NCBI GenBank assembly: GCA_000433095.1
Contig: HF991469.1
Coordinates: 10,900-22,282 of the forward strand
DNA from: Clostridium sp. CAG:967
GTDB lineage: Bacteria; Cyanobacteriota; Vampirovibrionia; Gastranaerophilales; Gastranaerophilaceae
Length of the DNA stretch: 11,383 nucleotides
Direction of reading: 5' to 3'
Part shown: positions 1 to 7,349 of the stretch, piece after piece
Numbering within the stretch: position 1 is the stretch's first letter
How the letters are laid out: each line of letters starts with the position of its first letter
The notes under the pieces: generated by a model
Databases searched by the model: none
What the model was told of the DNA's origin: nothing
The model's input: only the letters and a program-made list of their open reading frames with translations
Program-made: the position numbers and the translations under genes

Positions 1-191
1 GGTTCAGCAGAAGACTGTGCGGGAGAAACTTTAGGCAAAGCAGGAAGTGTCTGCTCCAGCTTTGACGGATTGTAATTTCTTCTTATCTCATCATCAACCG
101 ATGTATCAAGTTCTAAAGCAAATGCCGGCAATGCACATATTAACAGTGCAATTGCCGAACATATACTTTTTTTCAAAACCAAATTTAACAT
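1..191 (-). CDS. N-terminal part of a secreted protein of unknown function (cut by window edge)
   Basis: The first 63 codons are visible; the rest lies beyond base 1. The protein opens with MLNLVLKK, then a hydrophobic stretch (CSAIALLICALPAFA) ending in an A-F-A signal-peptidase I type site at about residue 25. It is therefore probably exported. The visible mature part (ELDTSVDDEIRRNYNPSKL, then a proline- and serine-rich stretch) is polar and matches no family I recognise. The ATG lies 2 nt after the TAA of the GltD-like gene (192-193 between them) and has no clear Shine-Dalgarno sequence, so translation is probably coupled to the upstream gene. A TTG at codon 6 (LKKSICS) would also give a signal peptide but has no ribosome site either. 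The close linkage shows cotranscription but not a shared pathway, because a secreted protein and a cytosolic flavoprotein are unlikely partners. Confidence 0.75.
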   Translation of the reverse strand, partial: MLNLVLKKSICSAIALLICALPAFALELDTSVDDEIRRNYNPSKLEQTLPALPKVSPAQSSAE

Positions 192-193
192 AC

Positions 194-1564
194 TTATTTT
201 AACATATCATTAATAGCTTTAGCTGCTTTTTTACCTGCCCCCATTGCGTTAATAGCGTTTGATTCACCAACCGGAGCAACGTCGCCGCCTGCATAAACAC
301 AGTCAATATTAGTACATCTGGTTTCTCCGTCAACGGTAATATAACCACGTCTGTCTGTAATAATTTCCAAACCTTCCGCTTCTGCTGATTTTTGGATAAT
401 AGGGTTAGGACCTGTACCTAATGCAACGATTACCGTATCAAGTTCCATTGTTTCAACTTTTCCGGTTGCAACAGGTTTTCTTCTGCCTGATTCATCAGGT
501 TCGCCAAGCTCCATAACTTCAAGCTCAACAGCTTTAACATAGCCGTCTTCACCGATAATTTCTTTTGGAGCATATAAGAATTTGAATATAATACCTTCTT
601 CTTTAGCGTGTCTGATTTCTTCCAAACGTGCGGGAAGTTCTTTTTCCGTACGTCTGTATATAATATAAACTTCTTCAAAACCTACACGAACAGCAGTTCT
701 TGCAGCATCCATAGCAACGTTTCCGCCGCCGAAGATTGCAGCTTTTTTACCGACTCTCAAAGGTGTAGGACTGTCAGGCTGACCTGCGTGCATTAAGTTT
801 ACACGTGTTAAAAATTCGTTTGCAGAGAAAACTCCGTTTAAATTTTCGCCCGGAACATTTAACATCTTTGGAAGTCCTGCACCCGAACAAATAAATATTG
901 CATCAAATCCGTCTTCTTTTAATTGTTTCAAAGTAACTGATTTACCTACAATTACGTTTGTATGGAATTTAACGCCCATAGCTTTAAGGTTTTCTATTTC
1001 TCTGTCTAAGACTGTTCTAGGAAGTCTGAAAGGAGGAATACCGTATCTCAATACACCGCCGAGTTCATGAAGCGCTTCAAAAACTTCAACTTCGTGACCT
1101 TCTTTTCTCAAATCGCAAGCAGCCGTCATGCCTGCACATCCGGAGCCGACTACGGCAACTTTTTTACCTGACGGTTTAATTTCAGGCATTTCAGCTTTTG
1201 TATTATCTCCGACATATCTTTCCAATGCACCGATAGCGACAGGAGAACCTTTAATTCCTAAAACACAGTTTCCTTCGCATTGTCTTTCCTGCGGGCAAAC
1301 ACGGCCGCAAACAGACGGAAGCATACTTGTTTGACGAATAATTTCGCCTGCTTTATCAAGGTTGCCTTCTTTGATTGCCTGAATAAATTCCGGAATTTGA
1401 ATATTTACGGGACACCCTTTTACGCATCTGGGATTTTTACAGTTCAAACATCTTGAAGCTTCAAGCTTAACCTGTTCTTCTGTTAAGTTGCTTTCAACAG
1501 GATCAAAGTTTGAACGTCTTTGTATTTTATCTTGTTCTTTAACGTGTTGTCTTTCTACAGCCAT
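194..1564 (-). CDS. gltA: GltD-type NADPH oxidoreductase (homotetrameric glutamate synthase GltA / NfnL family)
   Basis: This is a 456-residue iron-sulfur flavoprotein of the glutamate synthase small-subunit family. The N-terminal ferredoxin-like domain holds two four-cysteine groups, C39/C42/C47/C51 and C86/C90/C96/C100, expected to carry two [4Fe-4S] clusters. An FAD-binding GSGCAG follows at 140-145, an NADPH-binding GGGNVAMDAART at 279-290, and the family's C-terminal FAD motif AGGDVAPVGESNAINAMGAG at 425-444. Family members pass electrons between NADPH and an acceptor. They act as the small subunit of glutamate synthase, as stand-alone homotetrameric GltA, or as the large subunit of ferredoxin:NADP transhydrogenase (NfnL, partner NfnS). 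Neither gltB nor an nfnS-like gene is adjacent: this is the first gene of its transcript and a secreted protein follows. The stand-alone GltA reading is thus preferred, but NfnL with an unlinked partner is possible. The ATG is preceded by AGAAGGGG at a normal distance. Confidence 0.87.
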   Translation of the reverse strand: MAVERQHVKEQDKIQRRSNFDPVESNLTEEQVKLEASRCLNCKNPRCVKGCPVNIQIPEFIQAIKEGNLDKAGEIIRQTSMLPSVCGRVCPQERQCEGNCVLGIKGSPVAIGALERYVGDNTKAEMPEIKPSGKKVAVVGSGCAGMTAACDLRKEGHEVEVFEALHELGGVLRYGIPPFRLPRTVLDREIENLKAMGVKFHTNVIVGKSVTLKQLKEDGFDAIFICSGAGLPKMLNVPGENLNGVFSANEFLTRVNLMHAGQPDSPTPLRVGKKAAIFGGGNVAMDAARTAVRVGFEEVYIIYRRTEKELPARLEEIRHAKEEGIIFKFLYAPKEIIGEDGYVKAVELEVMELGEPDESGRRKPVATGKVETMELDTVIVALGTGPNPIIQKSAEAEGLEIITDRRGYITVDGETRCTNIDCVYAGGDVAPVGESNAINAMGAGKKAAKAINDMLK

Positions 1565-1607
1565 TTTATATCCCCTTCTTATAACTATAAAATCTTCTTA
1601 TAATTAA

Positions 1608-1635
1608 ATTGTACTTTAAAAAAGTTTTAGTGCAA
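1608..1635 (-). promoter_or_regulatory. Candidate sigma-70-type promoter for the GltD-like gene
   Basis: On the minus strand TTGCAC (1630-1635) is followed after 16 nt by TACAAT (1608-1613), which matches TATAAT at five of six positions. The -35 matches consensus only in TTG. Transcription would start near 1601 and leave a leader of about 36 nt containing the AGAAGGGG ribosome site. It is read from sequence only, and chance matches are common in such AT-rich DNA. Confidence 0.35.
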
Positions 1636-1661
1636 GAATATCAAAAAAAGTTAATAAATCA

Positions 1662-1696
1662 TTGTAATTCAGACATTCTTATCTTTAAATATAATT
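1662..1696 (+). promoter_or_regulatory. Candidate promoter of mutS2, placed for a leaderless transcript
   Basis: TTGTAA (1662-1667), a 17-nt spacer and TTAAAT (1685-1690) would start transcription close to 1697, which is the A of the mutS2 ATG. The bases before the ATG contain no Shine-Dalgarno sequence, in keeping with a leaderless mRNA. A perfect TATAAT at 1690-1695 overlaps this site, but it would start transcription inside the gene, at about 1702, so it does not fit the start codon unless initiation is unusually close. The same TTGTAA -35 with a 17-nt spacer recurs at trkA. Confidence 0.4.
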
Positions 1697-4063
1697 ATGA
1701 ATATCATTGACAAAAGCCGAAAATCGTTAGAATTTGATAAAATACTTGAGAAAATCGCAAACTTTGCAAAAATTCCGCAAAGTAAAGAATTATGCCTTAA
1801 GGCAATGCCTTTAAATGATATTGAAAAAATAAAACAGGAACTTTTATGCACGAGAGAAGCAAAATATATTCTTGATATGCCCGCTGATATTCCTGTTGAA
1901 TTTGTAGCTGATATTGAACAAATTCAAAAAAGTATGTCTGCAAGCTACCTGTCTGAAGAAGAATTAATTGATATTGCAAAAACACTCAGAACCTCAAGAC
2001 TTGTTAAAAAGTTTCTCATGGAAAATCTGGAATTAACAGCATTTTTAAGAAACGGTGCTCAATCTTTGATTTCTGACAGAGAACTTGAAGAAAAAATCTT
2101 TTCCACTTTTGATGAAAATTTAAATATAAAACAGGATGCAACTCCGACTTTAAAAGGTTTGTATTCCGCACTCAGGGATAATGAAAAAAATCTTAAAACA
2201 ACCGTATCCTCGCTTATGAATTCACCGGAATTTTCTAAACATCTGCAAGAAAATATTTACACAACACGTGATGACAGAATTGTTTTTCAGGTAATGGCTT
2301 CATCTAAAAGCAAAGTTCCGGGAATAGTTCACGACGTATCTGCGACAAACAAAACATTTTATATTGAGCCTGCACAGATTGTGCCGTTGAATAACAAAAT
2401 CAGAGAAATAAAAGCAGGAATTCATGCAGAGCTGATAAAAATACTTGTTGATTTAACGGTTTTTGTAAAAGCCAAAATGAGAGAGATTTCTCACAGCGAG
2501 AAAGTTCTTGCAGCAATTGATTATCAGTTTGCAAAAGCAAGATATGCGGTTAAAATTCAGGCTGTGGAACCTGAGATTATTACAGAAAAATTTGTTGACA
2601 TTGAAAATATGCATCACCCTCTTCTGGTCGGTAACGTTGAAAACGTTGTTTCAAACAACTTTGAGATAGGAAAAGATTATAAATCAGTCATTATAACAGG
2701 CTCCAATACAGGCGGCAAGACTGTAACCCTGAAAACAATCGGATTATTTATACTTATGGCAAAAGCGGGATTTTTCCTCCCCTGCACTAACGCCAAAATT
2801 TATCCGTTTGAAAAAGTATTGTGCGATATAGGTGATGATCAAAGCATTTTACAGAACCTTTCAACATTCTCGTCACATATGACAAATATTATTGAAATTC
2901 TAAATCAGAGCAATGATAAAACATTTGTGCTTTTAGATGAAATCTGTGCAGGAACCGATCCTGTAGAGGGAGCTGTCTTAGCTCAGGTTATACTGGAAAA
3001 ACTGGCGGACAAACAGGCTTTTTCTACAATTACAACACACTACGGGGAACTTAAAGCTCTAGAGTATACAAACCCTTACTTTAAAAACGCTTCCGTTGAA
3101 TTTAATACAGAAACTTTAAAACCCACATATAAATTATTAATAGGAATTCCGGGGTTGAGCAACGCAATCTCGATTTCTGCAAATCTTGGACTTGACACCG
3201 AGCTTGTTGAAAAAGCCAAAAACATTGTTGTTTCAACAAAAGATCCGTCAATACTTGTTGTTGAAAAACTTCAGGAAACGCAGGCAAAACTGGCACAAAA
3301 CCTTGAAGAAGCAGAAAACCTCAAAGAAACATCCGAAAGCCTTAAAAAAGAATACGAAGAAACCCTTACTAACATTAAAAAAGATAAAAAGAAAACAGTA
3401 AAAGTTATTAAGGATAAATTTGACAGAGAACTTCTGGAAGTAAAAGCCGAAATTAAAGATATTCTTGATGAATTACGCCGTGAAAAATCAGAAAAAATAG
3501 CCAGACGGTCTTATGCAAGACTTGCACAAACAGAACAAAAGTTCAGAAGCAAACTGTCAGAACACGATGAAAAGCAGCATTATGACGAAATAATTTGGGA
3601 AAATATTAAATCAGGCGACAAACTTATCCTGAAAGAATTACACCAACCTGTAATCGTACTCTCGCTTCCCGATAAAAACGATAATGTTACTGTTCAGATG
3701 GGCAACTTTAAAACAAAAATTAAAAGCGATAAGCTAGCCCCTTACGACAAATCATACGAACGTAAGGAAAATGTTTACAGACCAAGCTCATTTGAAAGTT
3801 TTGAATTGAAGAAAACATCAGTGTCAAACACTCTGGACCTTAGAGGTTACAAAGTAGAAGATGCGTTAGACAGTTTGGAGTTTTACCTTGACAAAGCAAG
3901 CCTTGCAAACCTTGCAATGGTAACAGTAATTCACGGTCACGGAACAGGTGCGCTTAAATCAGCCGTAAGAGATTTTCTGTCAACTTCACCTTATGTTGCA
4001 AAATACAGACCCGGAGAAGACAGCGAGGGCGGCGACGGCGTGAGTATAGTTGATATTAATTGA
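1697..4063 (+). CDS. mutS2: Endonuclease MutS2 (MutS-like ATPase with C-terminal Smr domain)
   Basis: This 788-residue protein is full length for MutS2 (about 780-790 in Bacillus). It has MutS core and clamp-type helices in residues 1-300 and a MutS ATPase domain with Walker A GSNTGGKT at 335-342. A conserved STFSSHM lies at 389-395 and Walker B VLLDEICAGTDP at 411-422. A long charged coiled coil (about 515-625) and a small beta-rich linker (about 635-685) lead to a C-terminal Smr nuclease domain with LDLRGY at 713-718 and HGHGTG at 746-751. The N-terminal mismatch-recognition domain of MutS1 is absent, as expected. Family members suppress recombination by acting on branched DNA, and Bacillus MutS2 also senses collided ribosomes; which role applies here cannot be read from sequence. 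The start is fixed by the conserved SLEFDKILEKI near the N-terminus, and no ribosome site precedes it. The gene diverges from the GltD-like gene and lies 35 nt before the peptidase gene. Confidence 0.96.
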   Translation: MNIIDKSRKSLEFDKILEKIANFAKIPQSKELCLKAMPLNDIEKIKQELLCTREAKYILDMPADIPVEFVADIEQIQKSMSASYLSEEELIDIAKTLRTSRLVKKFLMENLELTAFLRNGAQSLISDRELEEKIFSTFDENLNIKQDATPTLKGLYSALRDNEKNLKTTVSSLMNSPEFSKHLQENIYTTRDDRIVFQVMASSKSKVPGIVHDVSATNKTFYIEPAQIVPLNNKIREIKAGIHAELIKILVDLTVFVKAKMREISHSEKVLAAIDYQFAKARYAVKIQAVEPEIITEKFVDIENMHHPLLVGNVENVVSNNFEIGKDYKSVIITGSNTGGKTVTLKTIGLFILMAKAGFFLPCTNAKIYPFEKVLCDIGDDQSILQNLSTFSSHMTNIIEILNQSNDKTFVLLDEICAGTDPVEGAVLAQVILEKLADKQAFSTITTHYGELKALEYTNPYFKNASVEFNTETLKPTYKLLIGIPGLSNAISISANLGLDTELVEKAKNIVVSTKDPSILVVEKLQETQAKLAQNLEEAENLKETSESLKKEYEETLTNIKKDKKKTVKVIKDKFDRELLEVKAEIKDILDELRREKSEKIARRSYARLAQTEQKFRSKLSEHDEKQHYDEIIWENIKSGDKLILKELHQPVIVLSLPDKNDNVTVQMGNFKTKIKSDKLAPYDKSYERKENVYRPSSFESFELKKTSVSNTLDLRGYKVEDALDSLEFYLDKASLANLAMVTVIHGHGTGALKSAVRDFLSTSPYVAKYRPGEDSEGGDGVSIVDIN

Positions 4064-4098
4064 AATAGTGATATAATAATCCCGTAAAGGAGAGAATT
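4050..4098 (+). promoter_or_regulatory. Promoter and ribosome binding site of the PepT-like gene
   Basis: TTGATA (4050-4055, five of six consensus bases), a 16-nt spacer and a perfect TATAAT (4072-4077) straddle the 3' end of mutS2. Transcription would start near 4084, leaving a leader of about 15 nt that carries AAAGGAG (4086-4092), 6 nt before the ATG. The peptidase can thus be expressed independently of mutS2. No terminator lies between the genes, so read-through from mutS2 is also likely. Confidence 0.55.
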
Positions 4099-5262
4099 AT
4101 GTCATTAGAAAACATCAGAAAAGAACACGAACTTGTGGATTTGTTCTGCAATCTTGCAGAAATACCTTCGCCATCACTTCACGAAGAAAATGTTGCACAA
4201 TGGATAAAATCATACTGTGATAAAAACAATATAGAATGCAAATTTGATGATTATAACAATGTTTATATAAGTATTCCGGCTACGGATAAAACAAAACAGC
4301 CGCTGCTGCTTTCCGCACATATGGATGTTATCGGGGATGACAGCCCTGTTAAAACTTACCTTGATAAAGACGGAAATATTCACGCCGAAGGAAGAACTCT
4401 CGGCGCTGATGATAAGGCAGGCGTTGCAAATGCTCTGCTCTTTGCAAAAGAAATTGCAAACTCTGAAATTAAACACGGCGGTTTGGAATGTATGTTTACA
4501 CGTGACGAAGAAAGCGGAATGTCAGGTATAAGACATGCAAACTTTAAAAATATTCAATCAAAATATATTCTGGTACTTGACAGTGACACGCTTGGACAAT
4601 GCGAGGTTTCCGGCGCAAGCTATACATTAGCAAAAATCAAAGTACACAGCTTTAAAGGCGGTCATTCGGGAATAGATATCGGTGACAAAACAAGAGCAAA
4701 TGCGGCAAAACTTATTGCTGATTTAATTTCAAATCTGCCGCAGGGAGTTTTCTATGAGGAAGACGGCACTGTTGTAACCTCTTGCAATTTAGGCGGAATT
4801 TCAGCAGGTGATATTAATGTTACCAATATTATTAATACTGATGCCGAAGTAAGTTATTCAATAAGAAGCTCAAGCCGTAAAAAAGAAGAAGAATTGAAAT
4901 TAAAAATGGCTTTGACTGTCGATGAGTTTAATGAAAGACATAAAAATTTAGCAGATGCCGTAATTGAGTTCGAAGAACATCTTCCGCCGTTTGAAAAAGT
5001 TGACGATGAATATATTCCGATACTTTTTGAGGCTGCTGCAAGAAAGGCTGGAGTTGAACCCGATATAACATCTTTCCATGCAGGTGCGGAAACACATATT
5101 TATGCAAATGAAACAAATGCACATGATGAAAAATTCATACCGTATCTGGTTGGTCTTGCAACTGTGTGCAATATGCACTCCAAAAATGAATACCTTGATT
5201 ACAAATCAATTCTTAAAGGCCATGAAATATTACAGGAATTTTTTAAGGCTTATAACGCTTAA
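4099..5262 (+). CDS. M20-family peptidase, PepT-like (probable tripeptide/aminopeptidase)
   Basis: This 387-residue cytosolic protein has the M20 two-zinc peptidase layout. H74 and D76 sit in SAHMDV (metal ligand and acid), D104 in GADDKAG (bridging ligand) and E137/E138 in RDEESG (general base and metal ligand). D161 in LVLDSD and H360 in NMHSKNEYLDY supply the remaining ligands. A dimerisation (lid) domain occupies about residues 180-290, with GGHSG at 187-191. This order and the GADDKAG motif fit the PepT / PepT-like branch better than DapE or carboxypeptidase G2, and such enzymes release N-terminal residues from short peptides. It is slightly shorter than E. coli PepT (about 408) and close to the Bacillus YqjE type, so the exact substrate is uncertain and I give no symbol. 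No signal peptide is present. The gene ends at a strong hairpin and faces the 637-residue protein gene. Confidence 0.88.
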   Translation: MSLENIRKEHELVDLFCNLAEIPSPSLHEENVAQWIKSYCDKNNIECKFDDYNNVYISIPATDKTKQPLLLSAHMDVIGDDSPVKTYLDKDGNIHAEGRTLGADDKAGVANALLFAKEIANSEIKHGGLECMFTRDEESGMSGIRHANFKNIQSKYILVLDSDTLGQCEVSGASYTLAKIKVHSFKGGHSGIDIGDKTRANAAKLIADLISNLPQGVFYEEDGTVVTSCNLGGISAGDINVTNIINTDAEVSYSIRSSSRKKEEELKLKMALTVDEFNERHKNLADAVIEFEEHLPPFEKVDDEYIPILFEAAARKAGVEPDITSFHAGAETHIYANETNAHDEKFIPYLVGLATVCNMHSKNEYLDYKSILKGHEILQEFFKAYNA

Positions 5263-5263
5263 T

Positions 5264-5292
5264 AAAAAGTCCCGAAATTATCGGGACTTTTT
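5264..5292. terminator. Bidirectional intrinsic terminator between convergent genes
   Basis: A perfect 12-bp stem (arms 5264-5275 and 5281-5292, core GTCCCGA/TCGGGAC) encloses a 5-nt loop. An A-run opens the stem and a T-run closes it, so a U-tract follows the hairpin on either strand. It starts 1 nt after the peptidase stop and ends 4 nt before the stop of the convergent 637-residue gene, so it can serve both transcripts. Confidence 0.92.
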
Positions 5293-5296
5293 ATTT

Positions 5297-7210
5297 TTAT
5301 GAAAATGCTTTAAATGATCTTTCTACGTTTTTATCAATTACACTCTTGACTGACTCATATTCTGTCTGTAATGCGGAGTGTTCTGTATCTAATTTTTTCA
5401 AGTCCTGATCGAACTTTTTATCTTCATTTTCGATTTCTCTCATCGCATTCTGGTATTTAACTTCAGCTCTTGCAATTGCAGCTTCGTCTTCCTGTGACGT
5501 AATGTCGCTTGCACTTGTATAAACAATTGATTTCCAATCGTAAGTTCCAATATTAGGATAAGTATCCGAACCGTTTTCTGAGAATGTTACCTGTTCAAGA
5601 GTAAGAATACCATGTTCAAGAGCAAATTGAAGCCACTCTGCATTGTTCATCAGATTTTCATCAAGCTCTTTGAAATAATTACCGCTTTTATCGCTTTTAG
5701 TTTCGTCAATACCGCCCATTCTATACCATAAGTTTTTATACCATTGATATTTAGAATCATTTTCATCCGGCACATATTGAGCAGGGATATTTTCAATATC
5801 CTTGATATATTCTTCTTTGCATTTTTCAACCTGTTTAAGCCAGGTTTTCATTGCATTCTTCCAATCATCTACAGCTGCTAAATATCTTTCCTCATTAAAT
5901 TTTGAGTTCAAAGTAGTAGCCATATCTGTTTGGAATTGATCCAGGTACGGAAGCAAGTCATTATATGCAATACCTAAAGAACTTCTGTTTTCAACAACAT
6001 AATAGAGGTCAATAACTTTTTCTTTAAATGTTTTTAAAGTCTTTTTACCATCAACAAATTTGTAGTTGCTTAAAAGTTTATCAAGTTCTGATGAGTCAAT
6101 ATTTGTAGTATCATTTTCATCATAACCTGCCATACATTCATTATCAGGATTACAAATATATTCAGAAACTTCTGCCATTCCAGGAGTTTGTCCGCTGCTG
6201 TTTATCGCAGAACCGTTAATTTCACCTTTTGTATTAATAGTTCCGTTTCCTGTTGTAGTTGTATAAGTTTGTCCCCACGAACTGTCAACATCACCTGATT
6301 CATTTAAGTCAGATTGTTTCAAGTCTAATAAGTGAGCAAGTACGTGGATATAACATCCTGCAGAACCTCCCTGAGCATTTTGATAACATTTTTTAGATGC
6401 CAAATCAAATTTCTGTGCCAGTTCGGTATTACCAGAAACATCTTTGAATTGTGAATCATCTTTATTAGGAAATTTAACATCGGGCAAATCCAGAAGTTTA
6501 TTGATATAAGCACCAAAACTTCCTGTCAAAGCATCACTTCCGCCAAGTCCAACAATCGCCTCCAGACCGCCTGTTCCGTTGTTACCGTTTATAGCTGTAT
6601 TCCACCCCGCAACAATAGAAGCAAACTGTCCGGCATCTTCTTCTGTTATATCAGCACTGTTTTTTGCCAGTATACCTTCAAGAGTGCCAATACCTGAAGT
6701 TGTTATTCCATTAATAGTGTTATTCCAAGTATATTTATATGCATTAGGCACACTGGTATCTGCCTCATAAGCATCAACATCAAATAACTCCTCAAATGAA
6801 GAACCGTAAATATCAGTTAATTTTTCTTCGAATTTAGGGTTATCAACTTTTTCAATGCCATAACTGTATAAAAATTCTGCCATTGAATTTGCTGCAACAT
6901 ATTTTTTAATATCAGAACCGCCTACCATAATCTGTCCTGAAGAATTTACCAGTGAATATTGATTTTTTAATTCGCTGAAAGTATAAATTGTACCTGCAGT
7001 CAATGATTCGGAAGTCTTAGCACCATTGGCATCATAAGTTGAAAACATTAACTGTTGAGAATCCAAAGCATCCATATACTCAGAACTTGCTTCTGATGAT
7101 TTGGTTGCCAGTCGCAATTTTGAATTGGTTATTATTTGAGAGCGCAATTCATTATCGGTCAATCTGCCCGTAATACTTAGTAATCTCGCTTGTCCTGCTG
7201 ACATTCCCAT
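5297..7210 (-). CDS. Large acidic protein of unknown function with EF-hand-like loops and C-terminal coiled coil
   Basis: This 637-residue protein has no signal peptide and no clear membrane segment. Residues 1-50 (MGMSAGQARLL onward) form a predicted amphipathic helical region, loosely like the N-termini of flagellin or hook-associated proteins. The middle is Asn/Thr/Gly/Ser-rich. Two loops resemble EF-hand calcium loops: DLNESGDVDSSW at 301-312, preceded by a helix-like LAHLLDL, and DENDTTNIDSSE at 364-375, followed by the helix-like LDKLLSNY. Cysteines C275/C286 and C353/C359 flank them. A Trp/Tyr-rich segment (KYQWYKNLWYRMGG, 487-500) leads to a charged coiled coil at about 575-637 ending KNVERSFKAFS. 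I recall similar proteins as a multi-copy family in gut Gastranaerophilales, but no function is known to me. The helical ends with a variable middle suggest a secreted or assembling protein, as inference only. AAAGGAA (7221-7227) lies 10 nt before the ATG; an in-frame ATG two codons later is an alternative start. A terminator separates it from the transglycosylase gene upstream. Confidence 0.85.
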   Translation of the reverse strand: MGMSAGQARLLSITGRLTDNELRSQIITNSKLRLATKSSEASSEYMDALDSQQLMFSTYDANGAKTSESLTAGTIYTFSELKNQYSLVNSSGQIMVGGSDIKKYVAANSMAEFLYSYGIEKVDNPKFEEKLTDIYGSSFEELFDVDAYEADTSVPNAYKYTWNNTINGITTSGIGTLEGILAKNSADITEEDAGQFASIVAGWNTAINGNNGTGGLEAIVGLGGSDALTGSFGAYINKLLDLPDVKFPNKDDSQFKDVSGNTELAQKFDLASKKCYQNAQGGSAGCYIHVLAHLLDLKQSDLNESGDVDSSWGQTYTTTTGNGTINTKGEINGSAINSSGQTPGMAEVSEYICNPDNECMAGYDENDTTNIDSSELDKLLSNYKFVDGKKTLKTFKEKVIDLYYVVENRSSLGIAYNDLLPYLDQFQTDMATTLNSKFNEERYLAAVDDWKNAMKTWLKQVEKCKEEYIKDIENIPAQYVPDENDSKYQWYKNLWYRMGGIDETKSDKSGNYFKELDENLMNNAEWLQFALEHGILTLEQVTFSENGSDTYPNIGTYDWKSIVYTSASDITSQEDEAAIARAEVKYQNAMREIENEDKKFDQDLKKLDTEHSALQTEYESVKSVIDKNVERSFKAFS

Positions 7211-7275
7211 GTGTACATTTTTCCTTTCATAAAGGTTTACGGAATGTTTAACAGATTTCTTTAATAAAATTCAGA

Positions 7276-7300
7276 TTTTTGTAACAATTTATTACAAAAA
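7276..7300. repeat. Perfect inverted repeat next to the terminator, upstream of the 637-residue protein gene
   Basis: TTTTTGTAA (7276-7284) and TTACAAAAA (7292-7300) form a perfect 9-bp inverted repeat around a 7-nt centre. Its right arm overlaps the A-run of the adjacent terminator. It lies 65 nt upstream of the ATG of the minus-strand gene. It contains TTGTAACAATT (7279-7289), which also occurs at 8183-8193. A repressor site, part of the promoter, or a second AT-only hairpin are all possible. Confidence 0.45.
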
Positions 7301-7331
7301 AAAGAACCGAACATAAAATCGGTTCTTTTTT
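7298..7331 (-). terminator. Intrinsic terminator after the lytic transglycosylase gene
   Basis: A 13-bp perfect stem (arms 7298-7310 and 7319-7331, core GAACCGA/TCGGTTC) encloses an 8-nt loop. On the minus strand the hairpin is followed by eight T residues. It begins about 18 nt after the transglycosylase stop codon, so it should end that transcript before the 637-residue protein gene, which therefore needs its own promoter or read-through. Confidence 0.88.
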
Positions 7332-7349
7332 CATTTTTGATTAGTTAAC

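Noticed and set aside
608..796. Short plus-strand frames within the GltD-like gene (also near 1128-1334)
   Set aside because: They are antisense to a strongly conserved gene and have no coding signature or ribosome site.
1690..1695. Perfect TATAAT immediately before the mutS2 ATG as the real -10
   Set aside because: It would start transcription about 5 nt inside the gene, while the conserved MutS2 N-terminus requires the ATG at 1697. It also lacks a good -35 at 16-18 nt.
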